A DNA stretch of 64,000 bases from Sipunculus nudus. Taxonomy: Eukaryota > Annelida > Sipuncula > Golfingiida > Sipunculidae. Position numbers and translations under genes: made by a program. Shown here piece by piece: positions 49,761 through 61,484 of this stretch. Every line of letters begins with the position of its first letter. The stretch's first letter is position 1. The stretch spans positions 3,017,001 through 3,081,000 of the forward strand of contig CM049320.1 in the NCBI GenBank assembly GCA_026874595.1, in the 5' to 3' direction. The notes beneath the pieces were generated by a model. That model worked only from the letters and a program-made list of their open reading frames with translations. It did not search any database and was not told where the DNA came from.

Positions 49761-50343
49761 GAGGTATGCACTGCGATGAACGCATCCGTTAAATGCACAG
49801 GGAATTTCACTTTATGACGTGAAATTGGGGAAGTCCTCACTTCCATTACCAAAATATGAGTTTTAAAGTTTATTGAAGGAAGCATCATCATGTGTCAACA
49901 TGCATCTTACTATATCACTGAAAAATTGCAACAATGAATGTGTTGAATAAAAAGTGACATTTAAAGCGGAAGCGAAATTAGGCATTAATCACGGGCGCCA
50001 GGTCAATTATTTTCTGGAAGGGGGTCCTATCCCACATTAATCTAATTGAAAACATAATTATTTGTTACTCAAATATTTAGCTGAAATACCATTTAGGTTT
50101 ACAGGTATACATTCTGATCTGAAAGGACAAAATAGTTACCTTTTGGCGCTTGTATGTGTTAGGTATTGCCGCATGGTTGCCGTCCGTTGATTGCATATGA
50201 AAAACGGGTGCGGTTAACGCTGGTATGTGTGACCGTGCGAAAAGATTTTAGTTGCTCACAACTCGCTTTTTTGTCAAAGACCCTGATCTCATGCAAGGCC
50301 TCGGAAACAGTACCTGTGCACTCAAGCATAGCAGTTCATGTAA

Positions 50344-50362
50344 GGGGGGGGGGGGGGGGGGG
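50344..50362 (+). repeat. G19 homopolymer
   Basis: Nineteen consecutive G on the plus strand. It creates overlapping glycine-rich open frames on this strand that should not be read as genes. Confidence 0.9.
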
Positions 50363-50831
50363 TTCCGCAGGAAAAAGCCCTCTTCGTGCGACCCTCAGAT
50401 CACAGGAAGGCCTGCCAAACAATTCTTTCATATATCGTACATTCCATGGCATAAATACACGGTGGAGTATAAAAGAATGTCAGCACAGTTATTGATTATC
50501 AGCTGATTGGAAGTGAGATGACTTACCGTCTCCCCATCGACTCACAACATGTTATGATCTGACCACTCTTGTATGCCTGAGTTACTATCCATGAATGCTT
50601 TATGATTATACAGTTCCAACCTTCGGTTATTTCCCCTCACCCGAAAACATACTGGCTGTGAATACAGACAGTGCCTTTTCGGAATGCATACACACGTACA
50701 TGCAGAATCGATTAATTTTACGAAATAACGCTTCATTAATACGCGTGCGTTCAGGTTATGCGGTCCCACACTCCCGAACATCACACAAGTCGATAAAACA
50801 TTTTTTAATTGCATATTTATTTGGTTACACA

Positions 50832-50895
50832 GGGGCGTAGCCAGGATTGAGGGAGGGGAAAGGGCCGACATATTTAATAAAGGCAATTGAAGCAC

Positions 50896-50942
<47 letters not shown>
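50832..50942 (+). repeat. Repeat end GGGCGTAGCCAGGATTGAGG plus (TA)n, copy 2
   Basis: Collinear with 29463-29590, also ending in a TA tract (50904-50942). The shared junction with (TA)n in two places suggests the microsatellite is part of the element. Confidence 0.5.
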
Positions 50943-50944
<2 letters not shown>

Positions 50945-52099
50945 ACTCATCTCATGTTTCAATTATACAATATGCATTGCTTTCTATTAAAATAAGAAAA
51001 AAAACATCTGCTTATACCAGTTACAGGAATTTCATGATTGTGTTTTAGAAAATTTAGACATTATTATACTTTGTGGAATTCCGGGAGGTCGGGGAGTACT
51101 GGATTCGAGCCCCTGAATTACAGGCTGACATGTTCACATATATATTTCATTTTGACCGTTGGTACGCCCGTCACCTTAAAACAAAAATATGAGAATTACT
51201 GGTTAAGATAAGGTAAGATATGCTTAGAGACGTACACGATTTCGTCTCAGTGGGATATTTGACCTGTAATATACATATTATGTTCAAAATGATCAGACAT
51301 TCATGCATTTTACTATGTACTCCTTTTAAATATATTATACAGAGCTGTGCTACGAGTGACAGTGATCACAGACACTGTTGGTCGGCAGATTCTGTTCTCA
51401 CGTGTATTAGGCGTTGGCTAAATCAATCGATTTTGCACACGCCACTGAAGCACTACTGTGCGCTCTCCTGTTTCACTCTAAACAATTCCAGTATTAAGTA
51501 AAAACGTCTGAATTATTGCAAAATGTTTTAATGTATCAAACAAAACAAGAAATATCGTTTATTGATTTTGAGGGGGTAAGGGGGAAATACCATGTTATGT
51601 GCATCCCCCCCCCCCCCCCCACATGTTGCTGAATAAATGAATGTAATTTTGTCATTAAATATATTTTCTAACAACAATTAGTAAACGAAGTGCCAGCAGT
51701 TCAAAATGTCTCAAGGTGTCCTGATGTTAGTTTAATTTTGGTAAACAGCAGTGGTTCAGGAATAAATTAAAAGAAATGACCGATGATATGATATTCCCCT
51801 GTGTCCACAACATTTTGGTACTCCGCCATAAAACGTTAAAATACAAAAGTTACATGCAAGTTTCTTTAAAATTCGAATTTCATGTGACATTTGTACGTTT
51901 CTGGAGAGATACTGTTCACGTTATTTCATTATCTATATATAGAAGTTTCCAACATCGCAGTAGTGGACAATTCTCCCTCGCATAACCCTCCCGGCCGGTA
52001 AACACATTCTACCGACGCGCTTCCATGAAAATACGTGTCCACCCCGTAACTGCATACACTCATGATACTCATCAAAATAAAGTCAAACTAACAGTCCCC

Positions 52100-52145
<46 letters not shown>

Positions 52146-52168
52146 TTGTGTGTATGTGTGTGTGTGTA
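52100..52168. repeat. Compound (TA)n(TG)n microsatellite
   Basis: TA repeats pass directly into TG repeats with a few interruptions. Confidence 0.9.
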
Positions 52169-53261
52169 CACACAAATGTATATAAAATAGCAAATTATAA
52201 ACACAATTTAAAGTTTCTCTTAGCTCCCCCTCCCCTTATGAATAAAGAAAACATTAATTTCTGCATGTGCAATGCATTATTGATTTAAGTCCAAGGGGGG
52301 CCTCCGAGAGGAAAATTTCGAGCTGGTACAAGAGACTTACCAGACGCCTTCTCAACCCCCGCTTTAGTTATATGGGTTCAATCAAGGAAATTCAATAAGA
52401 ATCTTATTGAATCTCCTTGTTTCAATCAATTTTATATTCGATTTTGATTTTAAGGCATCGGACTAAAGGGGAGGGATCCACAAGAATGTTTGATTTTTAG
52501 TATGTTTTCATGCAAATACTTTTCCGCCATTAAAACTTTCATCTCACATGCAGGCCTTATTAATACACCAGAATGCATGAAATGTATCGTGTATTTAAAT
52601 GATGAAAGTTTTTTTACTGTATATAAATAAAATATTGTCATTCAGTTGTATAATTTACGTAAGCGAAATTTTAACACACATGACTGGTTAAGCTAATTGT
52701 TATACAAATACAATAAACAAGTTAAAACAAATTTAAATTGTAACCATAACTAATGAAGCAGGCATCGTTATATTGCCTCAAAGCAAGAAAGGTACAAGTG
52801 GTACCCAGAAAAAGTATATCATTTATGCTATCTATACTAGAAACAAGAGATGTTTTAACAAAAATGAATAAACAAATTGGAACTTTAGGGGATTTAAAAT
52901 CATACCCGGGCATAAACATCAGTTTGATAGATTATTATTAATATCTGATAGATCTTAATGTACAGGCGCAGCCAAAGTTAGTGCATTCCGATTTATCAGT
53001 TTTTCCGCCTGATATTTGTAGCAGCAATGGTTTTGCTCCTCCAACGACATACACCAAAACCATAGGCGTTAGATAAACATAGCAAACGATATCAATGACT
53101 ACTGTTATTCTTTGAAAAAATATATAAGTATATACACACATCTTTCTACTCATAATGTATCAGCATCGTGTCGGCAGAAACGGAGCAAACCTACCGTTTA
53201 ACTGGTTTGTTTACTTTAAAGGACGTCCATGATGTGTGGGGATAATTTTGAATTAAAGTAG

Positions 53262-54605
53262 TGGACCATGGGCCATGACGCTCAGCTGAATTCAAGGAAT
53301 GTGTAACAATGACTGCGTGAGTGCCAAAAAAAAATCATGAATTTTGTGAAGAGTCCTTAGAATTGTCTGGTTTACGAGAAAACTCTCCAAGACGGATTGA
53401 CTTGCCAAACTTCAGTCAAAAAAATCTTGAACCATTCCTGAGATATGAGCAATTTTCCTCCAAAGCACATGTATATGGACGCCACCAGTCTCGTGTACAA
53501 GATGGAACAGGCCAAGATCTATGGACATGCTCAATTTCAGGCCAAAACGGCACACCATTCCTAAGAAAAGAGCATTAATTTATTCTACAGAAACAGGAAG
53601 GTAGGTGGTGCCACCTGTCAGGTTTTCGAGAAACTTTTCCAAGATGGATGGACATGCCAAATTTCAGACCAATACCTCGAATAATTCCTGAGATATGAGC
53701 AATTGTCACCCAAAGCAAATGTACGGATGGATGCCACAGGAAAATGACTGCAGGTAGCTGCACCAGTCTTGAGTGCAAGATGGAGGAGTCCAAGATCTAT
53801 GGATTTGGACTATTTCAACCCAATACATTGAAGAACCACAAAGGCAAACAGATGGCAAATGCACAGATGGACACTACACAAAAGTATTGTCGGTGGCGCC
53901 ACCAGTTGCAATTATGAGATAGAGAGATCCAAGATCTATGGACATGCAAACTTTCAGTATAATAGATTGAGCCACTCCTGAGATATGGGCTGTTATCTAA
54001 AAGACACCCAGATTCAAACTGCACAGTAAAGATTGCTGGTGGTACCATCTGTCTTTGTTAGGCACAACAACATAGGTGAAGGAACAACTATGCTAGGTTT
54101 CGGAAAGATCAGTCCAGGGGTCTCAGAGGAGTTCTCTTGAAACTAACGCCGAGTTTCTGTATCACATTTTTTTTATTATCCTTGGGGGGGGGGTACTTAC
54201 GAGCCCCATAGTGAGGAGGATATGGGTAACCGACAGCTGATTTCAGGATTTCAAAGAGATTTTTCATGAACCTCCCTGGATGTCAAGTGAGAAGATTTCA
54301 GGTCCAGTGGTTACGATTTGTGCCCTGTTAACAGATGACAGCTTCTTTGAAGGTATAAAAAAAGAGGAGAAAATCGTAAACATTAGAAAATACAGGTGGC
54401 GGCACTAGTTTGCAAGAACTAATGAAACACCCCATGACCAATATTCATGCAAAGAATAATGGTGATCAATGCATTAGTTATTCAGATACTAGAGCTTTTG
54501 TTCCAAATATTCCATTATTCTGGGGGGGGGGGCGACTTCGGAACCCTATAACTTGGAGAATATAGATAACAGAGACCTGATTTCAGGTTTCCAAGGAGAA
54601 AATTA
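53262..54605 (-). mobile_element. Inverted, 5'-truncated copy of the composite element
   Basis: Read on the minus strand: type A sequence (54605 to about 54100: cctgatttcaggtttcc complement, ttacgatttgtgccctgtta complement), then type B sequence (about 54060 to 53320, gctcatatctcagg words), then the right-end signature ttcagctgagcgtcatggcc (around 53270-53290). The A-then-B-then-end order matches the element at 33.3-36.5 kb. The (gtccgtctgtcc)n head is absent. Confidence 0.7.
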
Positions 54606-55082
54606 ATATATTTAAATTTAAAAAGACCAACGGAATAGACTACGGGCTCGAATCCATGCGTACTACGGCTTTCCGGGTCGTGTAGGATAACAGCAATATT
54701 ATTTTCTGCTACTTTCACCACGGATTTTTCGTAAGGTTTACTAAAAAATCTGCCTTGCGAGTATGATATAATAAAAGTTTAATAAAATTATTACACTGGC
54801 AAATCGAATTTCCGGATTTCATGGATTTATTGTGCCGACTATAGTCGACTCGGGCTCTTTTGAACCCTCCTGGTGAATAGGTATATACGTATATGTATGT
54901 TAACCCAAAAGCCAAAAAAGTTGTTTTCATTAATAAGTAATTTCTTGTTCCCTGGAATAAAATACCTGACCTGCCAATGCAGGCCCCCTAAGGTTATTTC
55001 GGTTAAAATCCGATTATAGACTGTATCTTAAACAAATATCAAATGAGATCACCTTAATTTTAAGATGTTTACCTCGTCACAC

Positions 55083-55083
55083 A

Positions 55084-55166
<83 letters not shown>
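55083..55166. repeat. (TA)n microsatellite flanking a palindrome
   Basis: About 80 bp of TA with two short interruptions; abuts the 145-bp palindrome on its right. Confidence 0.9.
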
Positions 55167-55167
<1 letters not shown>

Positions 55168-55170
<3 letters not shown>

Positions 55171-55312
55171 TCTGAAAAAAAAACAACACTGCTAATTTAC
55201 AACAGTCTGTTTCACGGGATGCGACCCGATCATCAGGTGATCACCTGGTGATCGGTTCGCATCCGGTGAAACAGACTGTTGTGAATTAACAGTGTTGTTT
55301 TTCTTCAGAGTT
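55168..55312. repeat. 145-bp palindrome between TA tracts
   Basis: Arms of about 72 bp are inverted around GGTGATCACC (55236-55245) with no spacer. Matching phrases are aactctgaa, acaacact(g), acaacagtctgtttcac and gatgcgacccgatca. Differences are few. The minus-strand left half contains CTGATGA followed 16 nt later by GAAAC, the order of a hammerhead ribozyme core. TA tracts lie on both sides (55083-55166, 55375-55425). Confidence 0.85.
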
Positions 55313-55372
55313 ATACTGCTCTGGCCCAGTCTGTCGGCGATAGAGTACTTTACATTGGAGGGTGACACTACC

Positions 55373-55374
<2 letters not shown>

Positions 55375-55427
<53 letters not shown>

Positions 55428-55450
55428 AAACCGTTATATATATATATATG
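55375..55450. repeat. (TA)n microsatellites
   Basis: TA repeats at 55375-55425 and again at about 55436-55450, to the right of the palindrome. Confidence 0.9.
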
Positions 55451-55601
55451 AAACCGTTAATTCCCAGGCCCCAATGATAAATAACACGTAAAAAAATTGA
55501 ACGATTTACACAGAACAAAGCCTACGCCGGCCCGGGCACTTTCAGGCTGTCTTTCAGGCCACGTTTGGGCCATTTATCTAATGGTATGATGTACCGGCGA
55601 T

Positions 55602-55623
55602 CCCCCCCCCCCCCCCCCCCCCC
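55602..55623 (+). repeat. C22 homopolymer
   Basis: Twenty-two consecutive C, the longest homopolymer seen in the window. Confidence 0.9.
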
Positions 55624-55789
55624 ACTCTAATATGGATGGACAGAAGATTTCAGGCCGAAGAAGGCGGGTAATTTGCCCCCTCCCATCATGTAGATCATTT
55701 TTAAATGTTCGGCAGTAATGATGCAATCTGAGATAATAGCGGCACTGTTTTTATTGAATGTGTAATATTTTCTATTTACCTCTGTCTTC

Positions 55790-55935
55790 AGATGGAAGGG
55801 CGGGGACGTTGTGGCCCCACTAACTCGACCCTCTTCTGCTATTCAGTGCACACCACAAAGGTCGGTCAGGACCACCTGTAAAGCTCCTGTTGCCTTCCCG
55901 GTAATGTCATTCACAGGCGCATGAATGTTCCATGT
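55790..55935. other. Short GC-richer block, unexplained
   Basis: About 145 bp is clearly GC-richer than its surroundings. On the minus strand it reads GTWNIHAPVNDITGKATGAL and on to LTDLCGVH before a stop, and a possible donor AG|GTAAAT lies at its end but out of that frame. It could be a decayed exon or a repeat core; no family is recognised. Confidence 0.25.
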
Positions 55936-56311
55936 TCCGCTTCATAAGGTTTTAAAAGCATGTGTCACTGGTTTGAACTGAGAGCTGCCACGAAGACTGT
56001 TGGGTCTCATTGATTCCTTTTCCTGTTCCAACTATTTCCGTAAGTCTACAAATGTGTTATCATAAATAATTGAGCATGAAATAAGGGCTCAAAAGTAGAC
56101 AAGTATGTCAATGATACCTACCCTGCATAGAATATTTAACATTAACACAACATACTGAAGGCCTAACAAAAATTCGAAGAGTTTATCTAATTCAGTGGTA
56201 TATTTTATCATAAAAAAGGTGTACAAATATCTAGTTTAATACCCCAAATTTTATGTGGCGGATCCAGATATACTGGGTTAGCGACTGATGCATGGTATTA
56301 ATATATATGCT

Positions 56312-56314
<3 letters not shown>

Positions 56315-56374
<60 letters not shown>
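56315..56374. repeat. (TA)n microsatellite
   Basis: About 60 bp of TA repeats. Confidence 0.9.
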
Positions 56375-56378
<4 letters not shown>

Positions 56379-57414
56379 TTGTTTTTATTACGTCATATAT
56401 TTTTAAGCTGTGAAAAATATTGTTTTTTATTTCCCCTACATGAATAAAATCTAGAGCCATGTTTTTTGTCATGTTAATAACAGATACACGGGGAGGTTAC
56501 TAGATAAAATTGTTAGAGAATAAAAAACATAATAAAAAAAATGAAAATTAATTACGAATATATTATAACAACTCAACGGGAGGGGTCCTCTGGACCTGCC
56601 ACAGATTTGGAACGAAATTTCGAAAACAAAACTGTTTATGGACGGTGGGTTTACAATTTATCTGGATCACCATAATACTCTAAGGATTTATTTTGTTGTT
56701 GTCCAACGTATTCTTGACCAACGCGGTATTAGGTATTCGTCAGTCACTGGTATCCTGGCTCCGGGCAAAGTGTCAATATCCCAACGGGAAATTATGCACA
56801 CGTGTCACCTAGTTTGACCGGCTTTGTTCTCGCCGGCAGAACTGTCCTGTGATGATACCATCGAGATGGTGAACTGTGAAATACAATTCTCTCTGCTTTG
56901 GATTAATACATGCTGCTCTGGCGTTTGAGAATACTAGTAAAATATCTAAGCAATGCCCAGACAGATATTCCTGAATTTGTGTAAATAAGTGTTAAATAGA
57001 TCAAGTAGACAACAAACCAAAATTTACAGCTGCTCCTACATTTTTGGTGATTTTATGTGCATTTGTTTGTGTGTTTGTCCCATAAAAATGCATTCTTTTG
57101 AAAATGATGGCCTATTAATATGCAGTCATGGTGTAACTAATAACCATAAAAGTTAGTGCATCATCCTGCTATAAATCCGTGTCATGCAAATTTTGTAGAA
57201 TATTGGCCCAGCAGTTTGCCATTGCCATGTCACACCCATTGGTATTGGTTGGTACCCTTTTTCATTAAACTCCGACACAACGGATGGCTTTCTTAGCTAA
57301 TACTGTATACATTCTCACTAAATTTTGCACATACATCCGTTTTGATTAAAGTATTTTATTTGAGGTGGGTGGGTTTTCTTCATCTTTGACAGTTTAATGA
57401 AGGTTTTCAGTCAG

Positions 57415-57840
57415 TACTCAGCACCTATCTGACCTTTATTTCCTAAAGGTGATACCTTGGAGCTTTTTTTTAAATAACCAGAAAACGTGGATATCAGCGC
57501 ACACAGAATGCTTGCTTTGATTATATCAACATGTTTATTATATATGTAGGTTCGACAAAATAACCAAAACAAAGTCAACAAAGACACCTGGCTGCAAGTC
57601 ACATAAGCTAGATCCTTGCAAATGGCGGTTTCCAACAAGTGGCCTCTCTATACCTCAACATATATGCAACCTACCACCCTAGGTCACATGTTTTTTCCTG
57701 TTTGTCAAAATTGCTGTGTTTACAAACACGTTGTTGATAAAAAAGCTCATACATCCTGGACGGAGGTGTTATCAAAGCTTTCTATGGCCCTAATTACCTT
57801 TGATCATTAATATATATACGCAGAGGAAACCAGAAATTGC
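57415..57840. repeat. Second copy of the dispersed repeat seen at 46.5 kb
   Basis: Matches 46490-46915 in order over about 420 bp with many substitutions. It lies free of the host element that surrounds the other copy, which supports treating it as an independent repeat unit. Confidence 0.55.
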
Positions 57841-58395
57841 ATTTCCTTTTCCACCTTTAAAGCATGAGAATGTGCATCCTCCCCAGATGTATTCCCAGGT
57901 GATTTTGTAAAAGTTTTTAAAAATCTAATCTTTTTAAAATCTAACTTTGCATGAATGTCTCAGCCAATATATATGCAAAACATTCGATTTTTAATACTCT
58001 TCAAATTTGTGGCTTACATTTAGTAGAAAACTTTATTGATAAATTCACTCTTGAGAGTGTGTATAATTTAATTTGCATTTTCACTTATATTTGCACATAT
58101 ATATTAATTTCTTGAAAAAAGCATTAAGTATACTTTATGACGGACTTTGTTTTATTTTCAACTCTTATCAGTCTTTTAAGTGTGATCAGCCTGTGTACAG
58201 GCATTGTACATAATACTAGAGAAGTAAAAGTGTATTCTTCATATATGCTGTATGTTATCTCTGTGATCATGCTAAGTTTTATGTTTTGACTGGAGATTTA
58301 TGCCTAATATACACCTCTAAAATTTTGCAAATTGTATAATATTATAGAAAATGTATCCCTGCATTTCATATACCAACTGTTCTCTGCAGTTTTTA

Positions 58396-59190
58396 CTTTT
58401 AGTTCAGCTGTTTAGAAGTCATCTGAGCTATAGGTCCTTTGTCCTTTGTCCGTCCGTCCGTTAACTGGGCACGTTTTGACACTGTTGGATTAACCCCAAT
58501 TTTCCAGAAAAACCGTATTGTTACACTTCAGGATCGCCTAATATTAAAACCAGTGTTTGTTTTTCTCATATTTAGGATAAATATTCCTCTATATATTTCC
58601 TATGCACATACCAGAAATTACGTCAGAATGGTATAATTTCTTTATCTTGAATGCAGTTGTGAAAAAATCAGTAAAGATATTTACTCAATGTGACAGTTAT
58701 TGAAACTAGAGACATTTTTTAGGTAAATAACTGTATCCAATCAAGATGCAATAGTTTACCCAAAATTAGATCTGAAATTTGTCTTTTTGTCCCCGCTCCG
58801 AGGAGACATTGTTTTGGGTTAATCTGTCTGTCTGTCTTCTATCCGTCTCTCTGTCCGTCCGTCAGGTTTTTTTTCATTTCCGTGCGATAACTTTCCTAAT
58901 TTTATCGGATTTCAGTCAAATTTGGATCAGTGATTGCTCTCATGCATACCTCCGTTGCAATTGGTGTTGGAGTGTCTATCCTAAAAATATTTCTCTCCAG
59001 CTCAAAAACTAAATTCTCAAATTTTGGTCAAATTTCTTAGTGTGTTTTAGTTTTTGTGTTCGCCTGCAGATGTCTCCACATGTCATAATTGATTTTTTTT
59101 TTCATGTGCTCTCAAGATTTTCTCTACATGTCATAATTTTTGTTGCTTATCAAGCATGAAAGACGACAAGATCCCAAAGCGGTGGACATT
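58396..59190 (+). repeat. Head-type fragments with GTCCGTCC runs
   Basis: The sequence gttcagctgtttagaagtca and catctgagctatagg then gtccgtccgtccgttaac (58396-58470) parallels the left end of the composite element. A second, different head, gtccccgctccgaggagaca with tctgtctgtctgtc, starts at 58790. Neither is followed by an obvious gene. Confidence 0.5.
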
Positions 59191-59629
59191 AATTCCATGA
59201 ATTTGATTTTTTTTGTTTAATTAGATTAATAATTTCTCAAGTCTCTGTTGAAATGAAATAGAAAAAAACAATTTAAGAACATACAAACTTTAAAATGTCA
59301 AATATTACAACATAAAGAAATTTTAAGGTAATCATTTGCATAATAAAAAAAGATAATACGGAAAATACACATTTTGACATAACAATTTTTTGTCACAGAC
59401 ATCGTGTTAAAAAGTGCGTCAGTTAACCATACATTAAAGTATTCAAAGAACGATTTTCCTGAGAAACCGGTGTCTAGTGTGGTAACAGTGGAGAGCAGTA
59501 CTAACAGAAAACATAATAAATTTGAAATAATTTTAAACAAGTTATCCACAGGTATTGATGATAAACTGGAATGATTCTCACGCGGGCTCCAATGCGGCGT
59601 CCGTTTCTTGGGAAGAATCCTCAAACTCT

Positions 59630-61120
59630 TGGACCGATCTTTCTAAAATTCAGCATAACCTAACAAAGACTGGTGGCGCCACCTGCAATCCTTTTCATGC
59701 AGTGTGAATCTTTTTGTCTTAGTGACAGCCACACCCATATCCCAAGAGTGGTTAAATGATTTGCGCTGAAATTGTGTATGTTCATAGATCATGAGCACCT
59801 CCATTTTGTACTTGAGACTGGTGGCACTGTCTATAGTCTTTTTATTCGTGGCGTCCATCCATGCATTTGCATCCTAGTGGTTGGTTTAATTTATTCGGCT
59901 GAAATTGTGCATGTCTATAGATCATGGACACCTCCATCTCGTACTCATATCTGTTACTGTATTTCGGGGAATCCATCAATGCGTATGCTTTTTGTGAAAA
60001 TCACACATATCTCAGGAATGATTCAATGTATTGACCTGAAATTATACATGTTCATAGAACTTAGACACCTCCATCTCATACTCAAGTGGTGCGATCTGCA
60101 GCTGTTTTCGCGTGGCGTACATCTATTCGTTTCCTTTGGAACAGGTGGCGCCACCGTCCATTCTGTTTTTTATACCAAAATTAGTTTCTGGTTTATAATC
60201 AGCCTGCGCACTGTCTTAAATGTTCTCAGAAATATCAGTTTGTACTTTGCCTTTTGACATACACACTTTGGCATACTGACCAACGTTATTGCAAGTACGA
60301 CATTAAGCATTTTGCCAGATGCTTGACATAACCACATCTGCGGCATGATCAGGCAGATGTTAAGTCCCGTGAAGCTGCTACCGGTCGCTTGTTTCACCTC
60401 TGGATACCTATCATCATATCTGGGCTTAGTAGTTTTGCCGAAGTGAACTCATTCCGTAGCAGAGGTGCGCCTGTGCATTTCTGTTGCAATAGAATTCCGT
60501 TTTCAATTTCTTCAGCTAATGTCACTGTTAAGTGTAACTGTTACGGTCTCTTATGATATTTGCCATGCAAGGCATGCACCATCTGCCAAATAATAGTGAT
60601 ATATATCATGAAAAAAAATCACTAATCATTCACTATTAAAGTAACATTTGGTGTATACAGACAGCAATCCAAATTAAAGGATGCAAAAACACATTTGATG
60701 TAATCATAGCAGGGATCCTGCCATAAAAAGCAATATGTGGGAATAAAAAGAATCCTGTCCTGTATGTTACGAAGTAGGATCAACATAAAATGTAATACAC
60801 CTGTAACTGTCAGGTTGAAATTGTGGATGTCCTTAAGGCTCGAATCTACAAGACTTGTAGCGCCACCTACAATTGTTTTTGGGCTATATGCATCCGTGCA
60901 CATAGCTCAAGCGTCTTTTAAAGCATGTCCATACATCTTCGATGAGCTTTTCAAACACAAAACTGGTGGTTCCACCTACCATCTTTCTTTGTGTAGTGAA
61001 CATCCATGCCGGTATTTTAGGAGCGACGTTTGTGTAAATGTTTGTGTGAATAGGGAGCAACAGGGAAAATTAAACGGATATGAATGGTGGTCTAAATCCA
61101 GTCAATCTACCAGAAACATT
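59630..61120 (+). repeat. Type B-like units with palindrome sites
   Basis: Units carry gaaattgt(g)(t)atgt, catagatcatg(a/g)(g/a)cacctcc and tactcaagtggt, with palindromes at about 59671 (GGTGGCGCCACC), 59820, 60146 (GGTGGCGCCACC) and decayed forms near 60860 and 60966. A 161-residue frame (59772-60257) and a 131-residue frame (60737-61132) run through it and are repeat-derived. Confidence 0.6.
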
Positions 61121-61484
61121 TCTTTTCATTAACGTTTAATCAGGGTGATCGAATATTTCCAATATCTGCATCTTCAGAAGTGAAGACGGCACAGTATGTG
61201 GTGCAAAAGCTGCATGTCAATAGAACACTCTCCTGTCACCCAAGAACATTTGATTTTCAAAGCAAAAGTATGAGCCCCAAAGATACAAAAAAGAATATGT
61301 ATGGATGGCTGAAAATATAAAACAGAAATAAAAATGAAGGTCAAATTTTGTTAACAAAATACATCTGCCCACCAATGTTCGAAATCTCTCTAAACCACGT
61401 TGCGTACGATATTGTGCGATACCTCATTTAAAGGATTATTCTTTCCGCAGTTTCCGATATGAGAATATATAATAAGGACCCCGC

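Noticed and set aside
48671-49891. Minus-strand frames of 88-116 residues
   Set aside because: They are antisense shadows of the L1-like relic or unsupported sequence next to it.
56830-56930. Possible rhamnose-binding-lectin exon (ELSCDDTIEMVNCEIQF) after a good acceptor
   Set aside because: The YGR signature and second cysteine spacing are absent, and the frame ends without a usable donor.
59772-61132. 161- and 131-residue open frames, the longest or nearly the longest in the window
   Set aside because: Both run through type B-like repeats, have no start context or splice support, and match no known domain.
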